A DNA stretch of 15,056 nucleotides from DATJMJ01 sp035508795 (lineage in GTDB: Bacteria; Actinomycetota; Acidimicrobiia; Acidimicrobiales; Palsa-688): NCBI GenBank assembly GCA_035508795.1, contig DATJMJ010000197.1:1-15056 (forward strand), given 5' to 3'. The notes beneath the pieces are model-generated. The model did no database searches. It had not been told where the DNA came from and saw nothing but the letters and a program-made list of their open reading frames with translations. Both the position numbers and the translations under genes were made by a program. Below, piece after piece: positions 7,324 through 13,147 of this stretch; the stretch's first letter is position 1; every line of letters begins with the position of its first letter.

Positions 7324-7340
7324 CCGCCCGAGGCCGGACT

Positions 7341-7360
7341 GGTCGACCGCCTGGTCGACC
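7341..7360. terminator. Perfect 8-bp hairpin between convergent genes, possible bidirectional terminator
   Basis: GGTCGACC occurs at 7341-7348 and 7353-7360, separated by 4 nt. Because the word is itself palindromic, the pair forms an 8-bp stem with a 4-nt loop on either strand. A further outer arm pair is visible (GAGGCCG at 7330-7336 and CGGCCTC at 7373-7379). It lies in the 37-nt gap between trpD and the minus-strand gene and abuts the latter's stop. There is no T-tract on either side, so intrinsic termination is uncertain. Confidence 0.4.
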
Positions 7361-7924
7361 TCAGACCTGGGTCGGCCTCGAAAGCTCCCCGAAGGCCTCT
7401 TCCATTACCGAAATGCGCTGTTGCAGGCTGAGTGCGGCCTGGCTCGGCAGCCGGGAAAACTGCGCTCGCTTGAGCGCAAGCCGGTGGACTCGGCGTGCGG
7501 CGTCCTCGACGCGCTCCACCTCGGAGTTGAGGAGTGCCATCGCCTGACTGCGCGCTGCCCCGGGCGCAAGGCGGCTCGCAGCCACGACTTGGTCGTCGAG
7601 CACCAGAGCTTCTCTGAGCACTTCCTGGGCAAGTGCCGTGACCCCGTCGACAGGGGCGGGCTTGGCCCGGCGCAACAGTTTGCGGGCGGGACGGGCAGGC
7701 AGCCCGGTGGCGGCCACGAGCTGGCAGGCGTTGCGGAGCCTGCGGTGCAAAAGAGCGCCGGAGCCCGGGCTCCACAGCCAACGGAGAGGCGCTGTCCCGC
7801 CAGGTTGTCCCGGCAATAGGCGGTTCGCCCGCCTCATCGAGCTCGTGGCGAAGGCTGCCGCTCCTCCGAAGAAAATCACCGACCCGAAGAAGACGAGCAA
7901 TACCGCCAGGAAAAACCACTCCAC
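7361..7924 (-). CDS. Membrane-anchored helical protein, uncharacterised
   Basis: A 187-residue protein. An N-terminal hydrophobic span (FFLAVLLVFFGSVIFFGGAAAF, about 3-25) is followed by an Arg/Lys-rich segment. The rest is strongly helical with Leu/Ala and Arg/Glu alternation (about 85-180: QEVLREALVLDDQVVAAS, SEVERVEDAARRVHRLALKRA, LSLQQRISVMEEAF), suggesting a coiled coil. The topology suggests a single-pass protein with a cytoplasmic coiled coil. I recognise no family. A longer overlapping frame exists but lacks the membrane span and looks like a shadow. The GTG start at 7924-7922 is supported by a TAGGAT -10 box 7 nt upstream. Downstream is the convergent trpD. No function is claimed. 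Confidence 0.65.
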   Translation of the reverse strand: MEWFFLAVLLVFFGSVIFFGGAAAFATSSMRRANRLLPGQPGGTAPLRWLWSPGSGALLHRRLRNACQLVAATGLPARPARKLLRRAKPAPVDGVTALAQEVLREALVLDDQVVAASRLAPGAARSQAMALLNSEVERVEDAARRVHRLALKRAQFSRLPSQAALSLQQRISVMEEAFGELSRPTQV

Positions 7925-7931
7925 GACGAGG

Positions 7932-7937
7932 ATCCTA
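7932..7937 (-). promoter_or_regulatory. Leaderless -10 element (TAGGAT) for the coiled-coil membrane protein
   Basis: On the minus strand TAGGAT is followed by 7 nt and then GTG 7924. It fits the same TANNNT-to-start spacing as other genes in the window, with no Shine-Dalgarno. Confidence 0.5.
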
Positions 7938-7991
7938 CTGCCCTGTCATCTCCTTCCCCTTGCGGAGACCCGTCCCCCCAGGTTGCCTCAG

Positions 7992-8279
7992 TCAGCCGGA
8001 GCCCGGCGCACCGAGCTCCCACATGGCTTCGAGGTCTTTGCGGCTGTAGGACTGGAACGCCACGAGCGTCCTCGTGTCAGTGATCCCCTTCAGGGCGTGC
8101 AACCGCCCGGTCACGACCCGGGCGAGGTCGTCGATATGGCGCACTCGCACGACGGCGACAATGTCGGCTTGGCCGGCGACCGAATAGGCCTCGGCAACTC
8201 CTTCGACAGCGGCCACTTCCTCGGCGAGCTCCGATACTCGAGCTGGTTCGGCGTCGATCAGGACGAAGGCGGTGACCAT
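7992..8279 (-). CDS. Stand-alone Lrp/AsnC ligand-binding (RAM) domain protein
   Basis: A 95-residue protein with the alpha/beta fold pattern of the Lrp/AsnC effector domain: MVTAFVLIDAEPARVSELAEEVAAVEGV, then EAYSVAGQADIVAVVRV, then IDDLARVVTGRLHALKGITDTRTLVAFQSY. The GxxDIVAVVRV strand is the usual ligand and oligomer interface. There is no helix-turn-helix, so on its own it should not bind DNA as Lrp does; stand-alone RAM domain proteins are known and may sense amino acids or partner with other proteins. ATG 8279-8277 is chosen because a TACCGT -10 box lies 7 nt upstream. An in-frame start further up (8471) would add a Pro/Arg-rich extension read through the 14-nt repeat array; I consider that spurious. 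Ligand is unknown. Confidence 0.8.
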   Translation of the reverse strand: MVTAFVLIDAEPARVSELAEEVAAVEGVAEAYSVAGQADIVAVVRVRHIDDLARVVTGRLHALKGITDTRTLVAFQSYSRKDLEAMWELGAPGSG

Positions 8280-8286
8280 TGGGCCA

Positions 8287-8292
8287 ACGGTA
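8287..8292 (-). promoter_or_regulatory. Leaderless -10 element (TACCGT) for the Lrp-like gene
   Basis: On the minus strand TACCGT is followed by 7 nt and then ATG 8279. The hexamer is the same as that of trpD. The 14-nt repeat array begins about 28 bp upstream of it, where a -35 and any activator or operator would sit. Confidence 0.55.
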
Positions 8293-8319
8293 CCGCGCTC
8301 AACCGGCGCCGGCGCGAAA

Positions 8320-8483
8320 CCGGGGGCGCCGAGCCGGGGGCGCTCGACCGGGGGCGCCAAGCCGGGGGCGCCGAGCCGGGGGCGCGAAACCGGGGGCGCG
8401 AAACCGGGGGCGCCATGCCGGGGGCGCTCGACCGGGGGCGCGAAGCCGGGGGCGCGAAGCCGGGGGCGCACGGCCGAGGGTGC
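8320..8483 (+). repeat. 14-nt tandem repeat array (CCGGGGGCGC + 4 variable bases), 11 perfect cores
   Basis: The 10-nt core CCGGGGGCGC recurs without mismatch at 8320, 8334, 8348, 8362, 8376, 8390, 8404, 8418, 8432, 8446 and 8460, with a degenerate twelfth at 8474. The four bases after each core vary: CGAG, TCGA, CAAG, CGAG, GAAA, GAAA, CATG, TCGA, GAAG, GAAG, ACGG. The 14-nt period is not a multiple of three, so several frames on both strands stay open through it, but none is a convincing gene. It sits between the promoter of the Lrp-like gene and the start of the Cys-rich gene. Each plus-strand unit has a run of five G, so the strand could form G-quadruplexes with 9-nt loops. Confidence 0.95.
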
Positions 8484-8551
8484 GAGGTCGGCCGAGATGA
8501 GAGCCCGGGGCGGGGAGCGTTTTGGTCACTGCCTCGTGAGAACCTGGCGTC

Positions 8552-8848
8552 ATGCCGAGCCTGACAATTGACTGCGAGAGTTGTTCCATGCGGGGCACGG
8601 AGGCCTGCAGCGATTGTGTCGTGACGTTTATCTGTGACCGCGACCCGGATGACGCGGTCATCTTCGACGTGGAAGAGGAGAGAGCCCTGCGGGTCCTCGG
8701 ACGGTGCGGGCTTGTGCCGCCGCTCCGCCACCAAGAGAGCCTCGTGGCAAACCCGGTAGTGAAACGCAGCACCGCGAGCGGGCCGGCGCGGCAAGACTGG
8801 GCGGGCGGTGGCCACTCTCGGAGCCTGTCGCGCGCCTGGCCAGGGTGA
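8552..8848 (+). CDS. Small Cys-rich protein, conserved hypothetical, paired with QueG homologue
   Basis: A 98-residue protein starting at ATG 8552. The N-terminal half carries Cys8, Cys11, Cys19, Cys22 and Cys28 in a CxxC-x7-CxxC-x5-C pattern (CESCSMRGTEACSDCVVTFIC), followed by DRDPDDAVIFDVEEERALRVLGRCGLVPPLRH. From memory this pattern is shared by short actinobacterial conserved hypotheticals. The cysteines suggest a zinc or Fe-S site, but no metal is proven. The C-terminal 35 residues are Arg/Gly/Ser-rich and overlap the start of the next gene by 41 nt in another frame, so the real conserved protein may end near residue 65. No TANNNT box at leaderless spacing and no Shine-Dalgarno is visible. 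It is probably cotranscribed with the QueG-like gene. Function unknown. Confidence 0.75.
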   Translation: MPSLTIDCESCSMRGTEACSDCVVTFICDRDPDDAVIFDVEEERALRVLGRCGLVPPLRHQESLVANPVVKRSTASGPARQDWAGGGHSRSLSRAWPG

Positions 8849-10163
8849 CAGCGGCGACGTTGATGGTCTGGTCGCCGACCTGCGCCGGCGGGGGCGCGAA
8901 CTCGGCCTTGCGGCGGTCGGGATAGCGCCAGCCGCCCCCATGCTCGGGACGCGCCGCGTACTCGAGCAACGCAAGAGCGAGGGGCTCGCGGGCGGGATGC
9001 AGTTCACTTATCGGGACCCTGTTCGTTCGACGGACCCTGGCCGTGCACTGCCCGGTGCAAAGTCGATCGTGGTGGGCGCCTGGCGGTACGCACCTGGCGG
9101 AGCGCCGGCGCTACCGGGCGCTGTGACAGCCCCGCCTGCCGAGGTTGAGGTGGTGGGCTCGGGTGGTGGGCGTCCGCAGGGCGCCGTCGTCCGCTACGCC
9201 CAATCGGACCATTACGAAAAGCTCAGGAAGGTCCTCGGCGAGCTCGCCGCGTTGCTCCGGGGCAGAGGATGGTCCGCCCGGGTCCTGGTAGACGACAATG
9301 CCCTCGTTGACCGCGCGGCGGCCGAGCGGGCAGGGCTTGGCTGGTACGGGAAAAACGCCAACATCCTGCTCCCCGGGCAGGGGTCCTGGTTTGTGCTCGG
9401 GTCGGTGGTCACAGACGCCCTTCTGCCACCGGGCTCTCAGGTGGCCGACGGTTGTGGGCCCTGCCAACGGTGCCTGCGCTCTTGCCCGACAGGGGCGCTC
9501 ATTGCCCCGGGGACGCTCGACGCCCGCAGGTGCCTGGCCTGGCTGCTCCAGGCCGAAGGTGTTTTTCCTTTCGAGTACCGGGCCGCCTTGGGAGCGAGGA
9601 TCTATGGGTGCGACGACTGCCAGGAGAGCTGCCCGGCCAATCGGGTCGGGACGAAGTCCCCGGCGCCGCCGCCGGGGGACCGAGCGGTCACCCTTGCGAG
9701 CCGCGGGGCTGCTGCCGGGGCGTGGCCGGAGCCGGGGCCGGCGCCGGGGCCGAGCCTCGGGACGCTACCGCTCGCGCGAGGTCCGCATGAGGGTCAAGAC
9801 GCAACGGTCGCAGTCGACATCCTCGACATGCTCCACGCCACTGACGACGAGTTGCTCGGGGCGTTCGGGCGCTGGTACATCCCGCGGCGCGACCCCCGTT
9901 ACCTGCGCCGCAACGCGCTCATCGTCCTCGGCAATACCGGCGACGGGTCTTCCCCCGAAGTCGAGGAAGTACTTCGGCGGTACCTTTCGGGCCCCGACGA
10001 ATTGCTCTGCGCCCATGCCGTCTGGGCTGCTGCGCGCCTCGGGCGATTGGATCTGCTGCAGGGGTTCTCATCCGGCCCGGCAGGCACGCCCGCAAGCAGT
10101 TTGGGGCTCGTCGGGCGGGAGCTCGAGCTGGCGTCGCAAGTCGAGCAGCGCCGGGCCCGCTGA
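8808..10163 (+). CDS. queG: Epoxyqueuosine reductase family Fe-S protein (QueG-like)
   Basis: A 451-residue protein with the QueG layout. There is an N-terminal cobalamin-binding region with IVVGAWRY, the VDDNALVDRAAAERAGLGWYGKN segment (the family's catalytic Asp lies here), and a 2x[4Fe-4S] ferredoxin domain with Cys216, 219, 222 and 226 (CGPCQRCLRSCP), a Cys in ARRCLAW, and Cys268, 271 and 275 (CDDCQESCPAN). A C-terminal HEAT-like region begins near RDPRYLRRNALIVLGNTGD. QueG reduces epoxyqueuosine to queuosine in tRNA position 34. A Gly/Pro/Ala-rich linker (about 285-325) separates the ferredoxin and HEAT parts. GTG 8808 is the only start between an in-frame stop at 8760 and the conserved region, forcing a 41-nt overlap with the Cys-rich gene. 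No other queuosine gene is in the window, so an alternative role is possible. Confidence 0.87.
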   Translation: MATLGACRAPGQGDSGDVDGLVADLRRRGRELGLAAVGIAPAAPMLGTRRVLEQRKSEGLAGGMQFTYRDPVRSTDPGRALPGAKSIVVGAWRYAPGGAPALPGAVTAPPAEVEVVGSGGGRPQGAVVRYAQSDHYEKLRKVLGELAALLRGRGWSARVLVDDNALVDRAAAERAGLGWYGKNANILLPGQGSWFVLGSVVTDALLPPGSQVADGCGPCQRCLRSCPTGALIAPGTLDARRCLAWLLQAEGVFPFEYRAALGARIYGCDDCQESCPANRVGTKSPAPPPGDRAVTLASRGAAAGAWPEPGPAPGPSLGTLPLARGPHEGQDATVAVDILDMLHATDDELLGAFGRWYIPRRDPRYLRRNALIVLGNTGDGSSPEVEEVLRRYLSGPDELLCAHAVWAAARLGRLDLLQGFSSGPAGTPASSLGLVGRELELASQVEQRRAR

Positions 10164-10234
10164 ACGGTCTGGCAAAGCGAGGGCACCGCGGCTGACAGCT
10201 TGTCGAGGCCAGTTGGGGACCTGGGGGTAGAAGG

Positions 10235-10264
10235 GCAGAGGGGCACGAGGCAGAGGGGCACAAG
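10235..10264 (+). repeat. Two 15-nt tandem repeats upstream of the mannosyltransferase gene
   Basis: GCAGAGGGGCACGAG at 10235-10249 is followed by the same unit with one change at 10250-10264 and a shorter third trace (TCAGAGCGAG). It lies in the 179-nt gap between the QueG-like and PimB-like genes. No ORF or terminator is recognisable in that gap. Confidence 0.75.
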
Positions 10265-10331
10265 TCAGAGCGAGCTCGCCGGCGCGGAGCACGGGCCGGC
10301 GGGTCGCCTGCGCCGGACGCGGCACAAGGTA

Positions 10332-10337
10332 GAAAAT
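10332..10337 (+). promoter_or_regulatory. Weak -10-like element (GAAAAT) for the mannosyltransferase
   Basis: AT-rich GAAAAT in an otherwise GC-rich stretch lies 5 nt before GTG 10343. It keeps A at position 2 and T at position 6 of the TANNNT pattern but lacks the first T. No Shine-Dalgarno is seen, so this may be another leaderless start. Confidence 0.3.
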
Positions 10338-10342
10338 AGGCA

Positions 10343-11614
10343 GTGGTACGGCACATACTCCTGACGAACGATTTCCCGCCCAAGGTCGGGGGCATCCAGT
10401 CGTACCTCTGGGAGCTGTGGCGTCGCTTGCCTCCCGACGAGGTGGTCGTCTTCACGTCCGCCTACCCGGGAGCCCAAGCGTGGGACAGCCGGCAGAAGTT
10501 CCGGGTCGTAAGGGCCCACGAACCCGTGTTGCTCCCTCAGCCGCACCTGGCCCGCCGGGTGCGAGAGCTCGCCGCCAGCACGGGCGCCGAGGCCGTGGTC
10601 ATCGACCCGGCACTGCCTCTCGGCCTGGTCGGGCCCCATCTCGGGCTTCCGTACGCCGTCGTGCTCCACGGCGCGGAAGTGACCGTCCCGGGCCGGCTCC
10701 CCGCCAGCCGACAGCTCCTTGCCAGGTCGCTCCGCGGGGCATCGCTCCTCGTCGCGGCCGGGAAGTACCCCGAGATGGAAGCCCGCCGGGCGATCAGAGC
10801 CGGCCGCGACCGGGCCGGTGACAAGGCCGGTGACAAGGCCGGGACCGGCGCCGGGACCGAGGCCGGCGCCGGGGACGCGCTCGAGGGGCCACCCGCCGTC
10901 CTCATCCCGCCTGGCGTCGACACGGAACGGTTCCACCCCCTTCCCCACATCGACCGAGCTGCAGCCCGAGCGCGGCTCGGCTTGCCCCGGACGGGCCATC
11001 TTGTGGTGAGTGTCAGCAGGCTTGTGCCGCGCAAGGGCATGGACACGCTCATCGAAGCGGCTACCAGCATTTCAGCCCGCTTTGGCCACGGAGGCCTTTC
11101 CGTAGCGATCGCAGGCGCCGGGCGCGACCGGGGGCGGCTGGAGCGGCTGGAGCGGGTCGCCGGCCAGGCCGGGGTGACCGTGAAGTTGACTGGCAGGCTG
11201 GCCGACGCCGACTTGCCCGATTTCTACGCTTGCGCCGACGTCTTCGCCCTCTGCTGCCGGTCACGTTGGTGGGGCCTCGAACAGGAGGGCTTCGGGATCG
11301 TCCTCCTCGAGGCTGCAGCGTGTGGCATCCCTTGCATCACCGTGGACAGTGGGGGAGCGGGCGAGGCGGTGGTCAACGGCGAGACGGGCCTCGTAGTCAC
11401 CCCCGAGGACGACCCGTCGCCCAAAACCAACCAGAGGCGGGCGCTCGTGCGCCCGGTAGCCGAGGCCCTATCGACGTTGTTGTCAGATGCGGGCGTCGCT
11501 CGCAGGATGGGCGAGGCCGGGCAGCGGAGGGCGGAAGAGGAGTTTTCCTACGACATACTCGCCCCGAGGTTGGCCGCGGCCCTGGACCGCCTACCTTTGT
11601 CAACTGGCAGGTAA
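10343..11614 (+). CDS. pimB: GT4 glycosyltransferase, PimB-like (phosphatidylinositol mannoside synthesis)
   Basis: A 423-residue GT-B glycosyltransferase. The N-terminal HILLTNDFPPKVGGIQSYLWELWRRLP is characteristic of the actinobacterial PimB group, which adds the second mannose from GDP-mannose to phosphatidylinositol monomannoside on the cytoplasmic face of the membrane. The C-terminal donor domain shows VSRLVPRKGMDTLIEA, the GRLADADLPDFYACADVFAL stretch, and an EX7E motif at Glu315 and Glu323 (EGFGIVLLE). The interdomain region carries an insert (about 154-178) built of five 12-nt units encoding AGDK, AGDK, AGTG, AGTE and AGAG. GTG 10343 is chosen by the match to the family start. The GT4 fold is certain; the PimB substrate is inferred from N-terminal similarity. 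Downstream is a SRPBCC gene 25 nt away. Confidence 0.85.
   Translation: MVRHILLTNDFPPKVGGIQSYLWELWRRLPPDEVVVFTSAYPGAQAWDSRQKFRVVRAHEPVLLPQPHLARRVRELAASTGAEAVVIDPALPLGLVGPHLGLPYAVVLHGAEVTVPGRLPASRQLLARSLRGASLLVAAGKYPEMEARRAIRAGRDRAGDKAGDKAGTGAGTEAGAGDALEGPPAVLIPPGVDTERFHPLPHIDRAAARARLGLPRTGHLVVSVSRLVPRKGMDTLIEAATSISARFGHGGLSVAIAGAGRDRGRLERLERVAGQAGVTVKLTGRLADADLPDFYACADVFALCCRSRWWGLEQEGFGIVLLEAAACGIPCITVDSGGAGEAVVNGETGLVVTPEDDPSPKTNQRRALVRPVAEALSTLLSDAGVARRMGEAGQRRAEEEFSYDILAPRLAAALDRLPLSTGR
10814..10873 (+). repeat. Five 12-nt tandem units inside the mannosyltransferase gene
   Basis: Units start at 10814, 10826, 10838, 10850 and 10862. The first two are identical (GCCGGTGACAAG) and the rest share GCCGG and then diverge. 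Each encodes four residues beginning Ala-Gly, so frame is kept. The insert lies between the two Rossmann-like domains. Confidence 0.85.
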
Positions 11615-11623
11615 GGTCTCGTA

Positions 11624-11630
11624 GGGAGGT
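11624..11630 (+). promoter_or_regulatory. Shine-Dalgarno (GGGAGGT) fixing the SRPBCC TTG start
   Basis: GGGAGGT is followed by a 9-nt spacer and TTG 11640. The later in-frame ATG (11664) has no usable site. A TAAGGT at 11612-11617, overlapping the upstream stop, could be a -10 box giving a very short leader. Confidence 0.55.
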
Positions 11631-11639
11631 CCGAGCCAA

Positions 11640-12077
11640 TTGGAAGAGCAGGTCACCGAGAGGATGGTCATCCGGGCGAGCCCTGCTTACTGCTACGAGG
11701 TGCTCACCGATTTCGAGCGTTACCCCGAATGGGCGGCGGACATCAAGGCCGTCAACGTGGAGCAGCGAGACGGGGAGGGGAGGCCGACGGAGGTGACTTT
11801 CCGGGCGGCGGCGTTCGGCCGTAGCACCTCGTACACGTTGCGCTACGACTACAGCGGTGCACCGGCGAGGCTTTCGTGGGAACAGGTGAGGGGCGATGTC
11901 ACGAGACGGCTCGACGGGAGTTACGACATCGACCCGAGCGACGACGGCTCGGCAGACATCACCTACCACCTCGTAGTCGACCTGAAGGTGCCGCTGCCCG
12001 TGTTCGTCAAGCGCCGAGCGGAAGGCCGGATCACCTACACGGCTCTCAACGAACTGCGCGCCCGAGTAGAAAACTGA
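11640..12077 (+). CDS. SRPBCC (START/polyketide-cyclase-like) family protein
   Basis: A 145-residue protein with the helix-grip pattern: an N-terminal strand (TERMVIRASPAYCYEVLTDFERYPEW), antiparallel strands in the middle (EVTFRAAAFGRSTSYTLRYDYSG, RLSWEQVRGDVTRRLDGSYDID, ADITYHLVVDLKVPLPVFVKRRAE) and a long C-terminal helix. The AxxxxxVLTDFERYPEW motif is typical of the ligand-binding SRPBCC/polyketide-cyclase-like group, which bind hydrophobic ligands or lipids. No catalytic residues can be assigned. The gene follows the PimB-like gene by 25 nt, so cotranscription and a lipid-related role are possible but unproven. The TTG start is supported by a good Shine-Dalgarno. The downstream methyltransferase frame is open through this gene but does not code here. 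Confidence 0.82.
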   Translation: MEEQVTERMVIRASPAYCYEVLTDFERYPEWAADIKAVNVEQRDGEGRPTEVTFRAAAFGRSTSYTLRYDYSGAPARLSWEQVRGDVTRRLDGSYDIDPSDDGSADITYHLVVDLKVPLPVFVKRRAEGRITYTALNELRARVEN

Positions 12078-12148
12078 CGGAGCCGGTCTTCCCGGAGCGC
12101 AACGCCGCCGGCCCGGGCGTCTTAGGGCAGCCGGGAGCCGGCCTTGCT

Positions 12149-13066
12149 GTGGGGCCGGTTGCCGAGGTCGGCGCCGGGACCGGTGCCAGGCCGGTTGCCG
12201 AGGTCGCCGCCGGGCCTGTGGCCCTCGAAGTCGAAGAGGTTTCCGACCCGAGCGACCCCCGCATCTCGCTCTACAGGGACCTGAAGGACTCCGCCCTGCG
12301 CCGCCGGCTCGAGCCGGAGGAGGGCGTGTTCGTCGTGGAAGGCAAGCTGGCACTCCAGGCCCTGCTCGCCTCGGCCTACCCGCTCGTTTCGGTGCTGGTG
12401 CTGCGCCGGCGGTTGGGTGTGCTGGCGGGACTCGGCCTACCGCCGGGCACCCGCGCCCTCGTAGCCGCAGACGACGTAATGGAGTCGGTGACCGGCTTCG
12501 ATGTGCACCGTGGGGTGCTCGCCCTCGGGCGACGGTTGCCGGCTCGCAACGCCAGCGAGTTGCTCGCCTCGCCCCCGCCCGGTCCTCCGCCCGGGGCCAC
12601 GCCGTCGCCCCTCGTCGTGGCCGAGGCTCTGAGCGACCAAGAAAACCTCGGGGCGATCTTCCGCAACGCTGCCGCCTTTGGCGCCAGGGCCGTCCTCCTC
12701 GGCCCGACGTGCGGCGACCCGCTCTACCGGCGAAGTGTCCGGGTGTCGCAAGGAGCGGTCCTACAAGTGCCGTACGCAACGCTTGCACCGTGGCCCAATG
12801 CCTTAGAGTCGTTGAAAGATAAAGGGTTTTTCCCCCTCGCCCTCACCCCCAGCCCCCGAGCCGAGCCGGTAGCCCGCGTCGCGTACGAGCTCCAGGGGCA
12901 CGACGTCGCCCTCGTCGTCGGTGCCGAGGGGCCGGGCTTGAGCCCGGACGTCCTCAGCCGCTGCCGCCAGGTGCGCGTCCCTATGGCCCCGGGTGTCGAT
13001 TCACTCAATGTCGCGGCTGCGACGGCTGTGGCGTTGTACGAGTTCTCAGGGCTCGCCCGGCGCTAA
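12149..13066 (+). CDS. SpoU/TrmH-family RNA 2'-O-ribose methyltransferase
   Basis: A protein of about 305 residues of the SPOUT superfamily, which methylates ribose 2'-OH of rRNA or tRNA using S-adenosylmethionine. Motif 1 is ENLGAIFRNAAAFG (Asn166, Arg172), motif 2 is VVGAEGPGLS (258-265), and motif 3 is VPMAPGVDSLNVAAATAVALYEF (SLNV 285-288). An N-terminal L30e-like substrate domain precedes them (DPRISLYRDLKDSALRRRLEPEEGVFVVEGKLAL). Layout resembles RlmB/TsnR-type 23S rRNA enzymes; the target nucleotide is not known. Two starts are possible: GTG 12149 and GTG 12218, the latter just before the conserved core. The segment between holds a 17-nt word repeated 36 nt apart. I chose 12149 because the spacing keeps frame; confidence in the exact start is low. 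It follows the SRPBCC gene. Confidence 0.87.
   Translation: MGPVAEVGAGTGARPVAEVAAGPVALEVEEVSDPSDPRISLYRDLKDSALRRRLEPEEGVFVVEGKLALQALLASAYPLVSVLVLRRRLGVLAGLGLPPGTRALVAADDVMESVTGFDVHRGVLALGRRLPARNASELLASPPPGPPPGATPSPLVVAEALSDQENLGAIFRNAAAFGARAVLLGPTCGDPLYRRSVRVSQGAVLQVPYATLAPWPNALESLKDKGFFPLALTPSPRAEPVARVAYELQGHDVALVVGAEGPGLSPDVLSRCRQVRVPMAPGVDSLNVAAATAVALYEFSGLARR
12154..12206 (+). repeat. 17-nt direct repeat near the methyltransferase start
   Basis: GCCGGTTGCCGAGGTCG is present at 12154-12170 and 12190-12206, 36 nt apart, with similar GCCGGG flanks. In the methyltransferase frame it reads PVAEV twice. It is either a low-complexity N-terminal leader or upstream non-coding sequence, depending on the start. 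Confidence 0.8.
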
Positions 13067-13094
13067 TTGCGACCGATCAGGCCACCTCGGCCGC

Positions 13095-13100
13095 TAGCGT
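13095..13100 (+). promoter_or_regulatory. Candidate -10 element (TAGCGT) for alaC
   Basis: TAGCGT fits TANNNT in the 81-nt gap after the methyltransferase. Transcription would start near 13107, leaving a leader of about 40 nt that contains a strong Shine-Dalgarno. This would be a leadered message, unlike the other boxes in the window. Confidence 0.35.
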
Positions 13101-13133
13101 TGCTGACGAGAGGCTCAGCGGGGGTGCTGGGTT

Positions 13134-13140
13134 AGGAGGT
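13134..13140 (+). promoter_or_regulatory. Strong Shine-Dalgarno (AGGAGGT) selecting TTG 13148 for alaC
   Basis: AGGAGGT lies only 1 nt before GTG 13142 but 7 nt before the in-frame TTG at 13148. Normal spacing favours the TTG. Confidence 0.65.
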
Positions 13141-13147
13141 CGTGGAG

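Noticed and set aside
7248..7919. 223-codon minus-strand frame overlapping the coiled-coil membrane protein
   Set aside because: It lacks the membrane span and start signal, and overlaps the trpD 3' end.
8320..8483. CRISPR array
   Set aside because: The units are 14 nt with 4-nt variable parts, far below CRISPR repeat and spacer lengths, and no cas gene is present.
8258..9007. Pro/Arg-rich proteins encoded through the 14-nt array (minus 8258-9007, plus 8272-8571, and an N-terminal extension of the Lrp-like gene to 8471)
   Set aside because: Several frames on both strands stay open because the period is not a multiple of three. None has a start signal as good as the -10 box at 8287-8292, and the array encodes no known domain.
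11876..12148. Methyltransferase start inside the SRPBCC gene
   Set aside because: The frame is open back to 11876, but that part is Arg/His-rich, overlaps a confident gene and lies well outside the conserved methyltransferase domain.
11397..12788. Long minus-strand open frame (463 codons) across the PimB end, SRPBCC and methyltransferase genes
   Set aside because: Arg/Pro/Gly-rich, no domain, crosses three confident plus-strand genes; a composition shadow.
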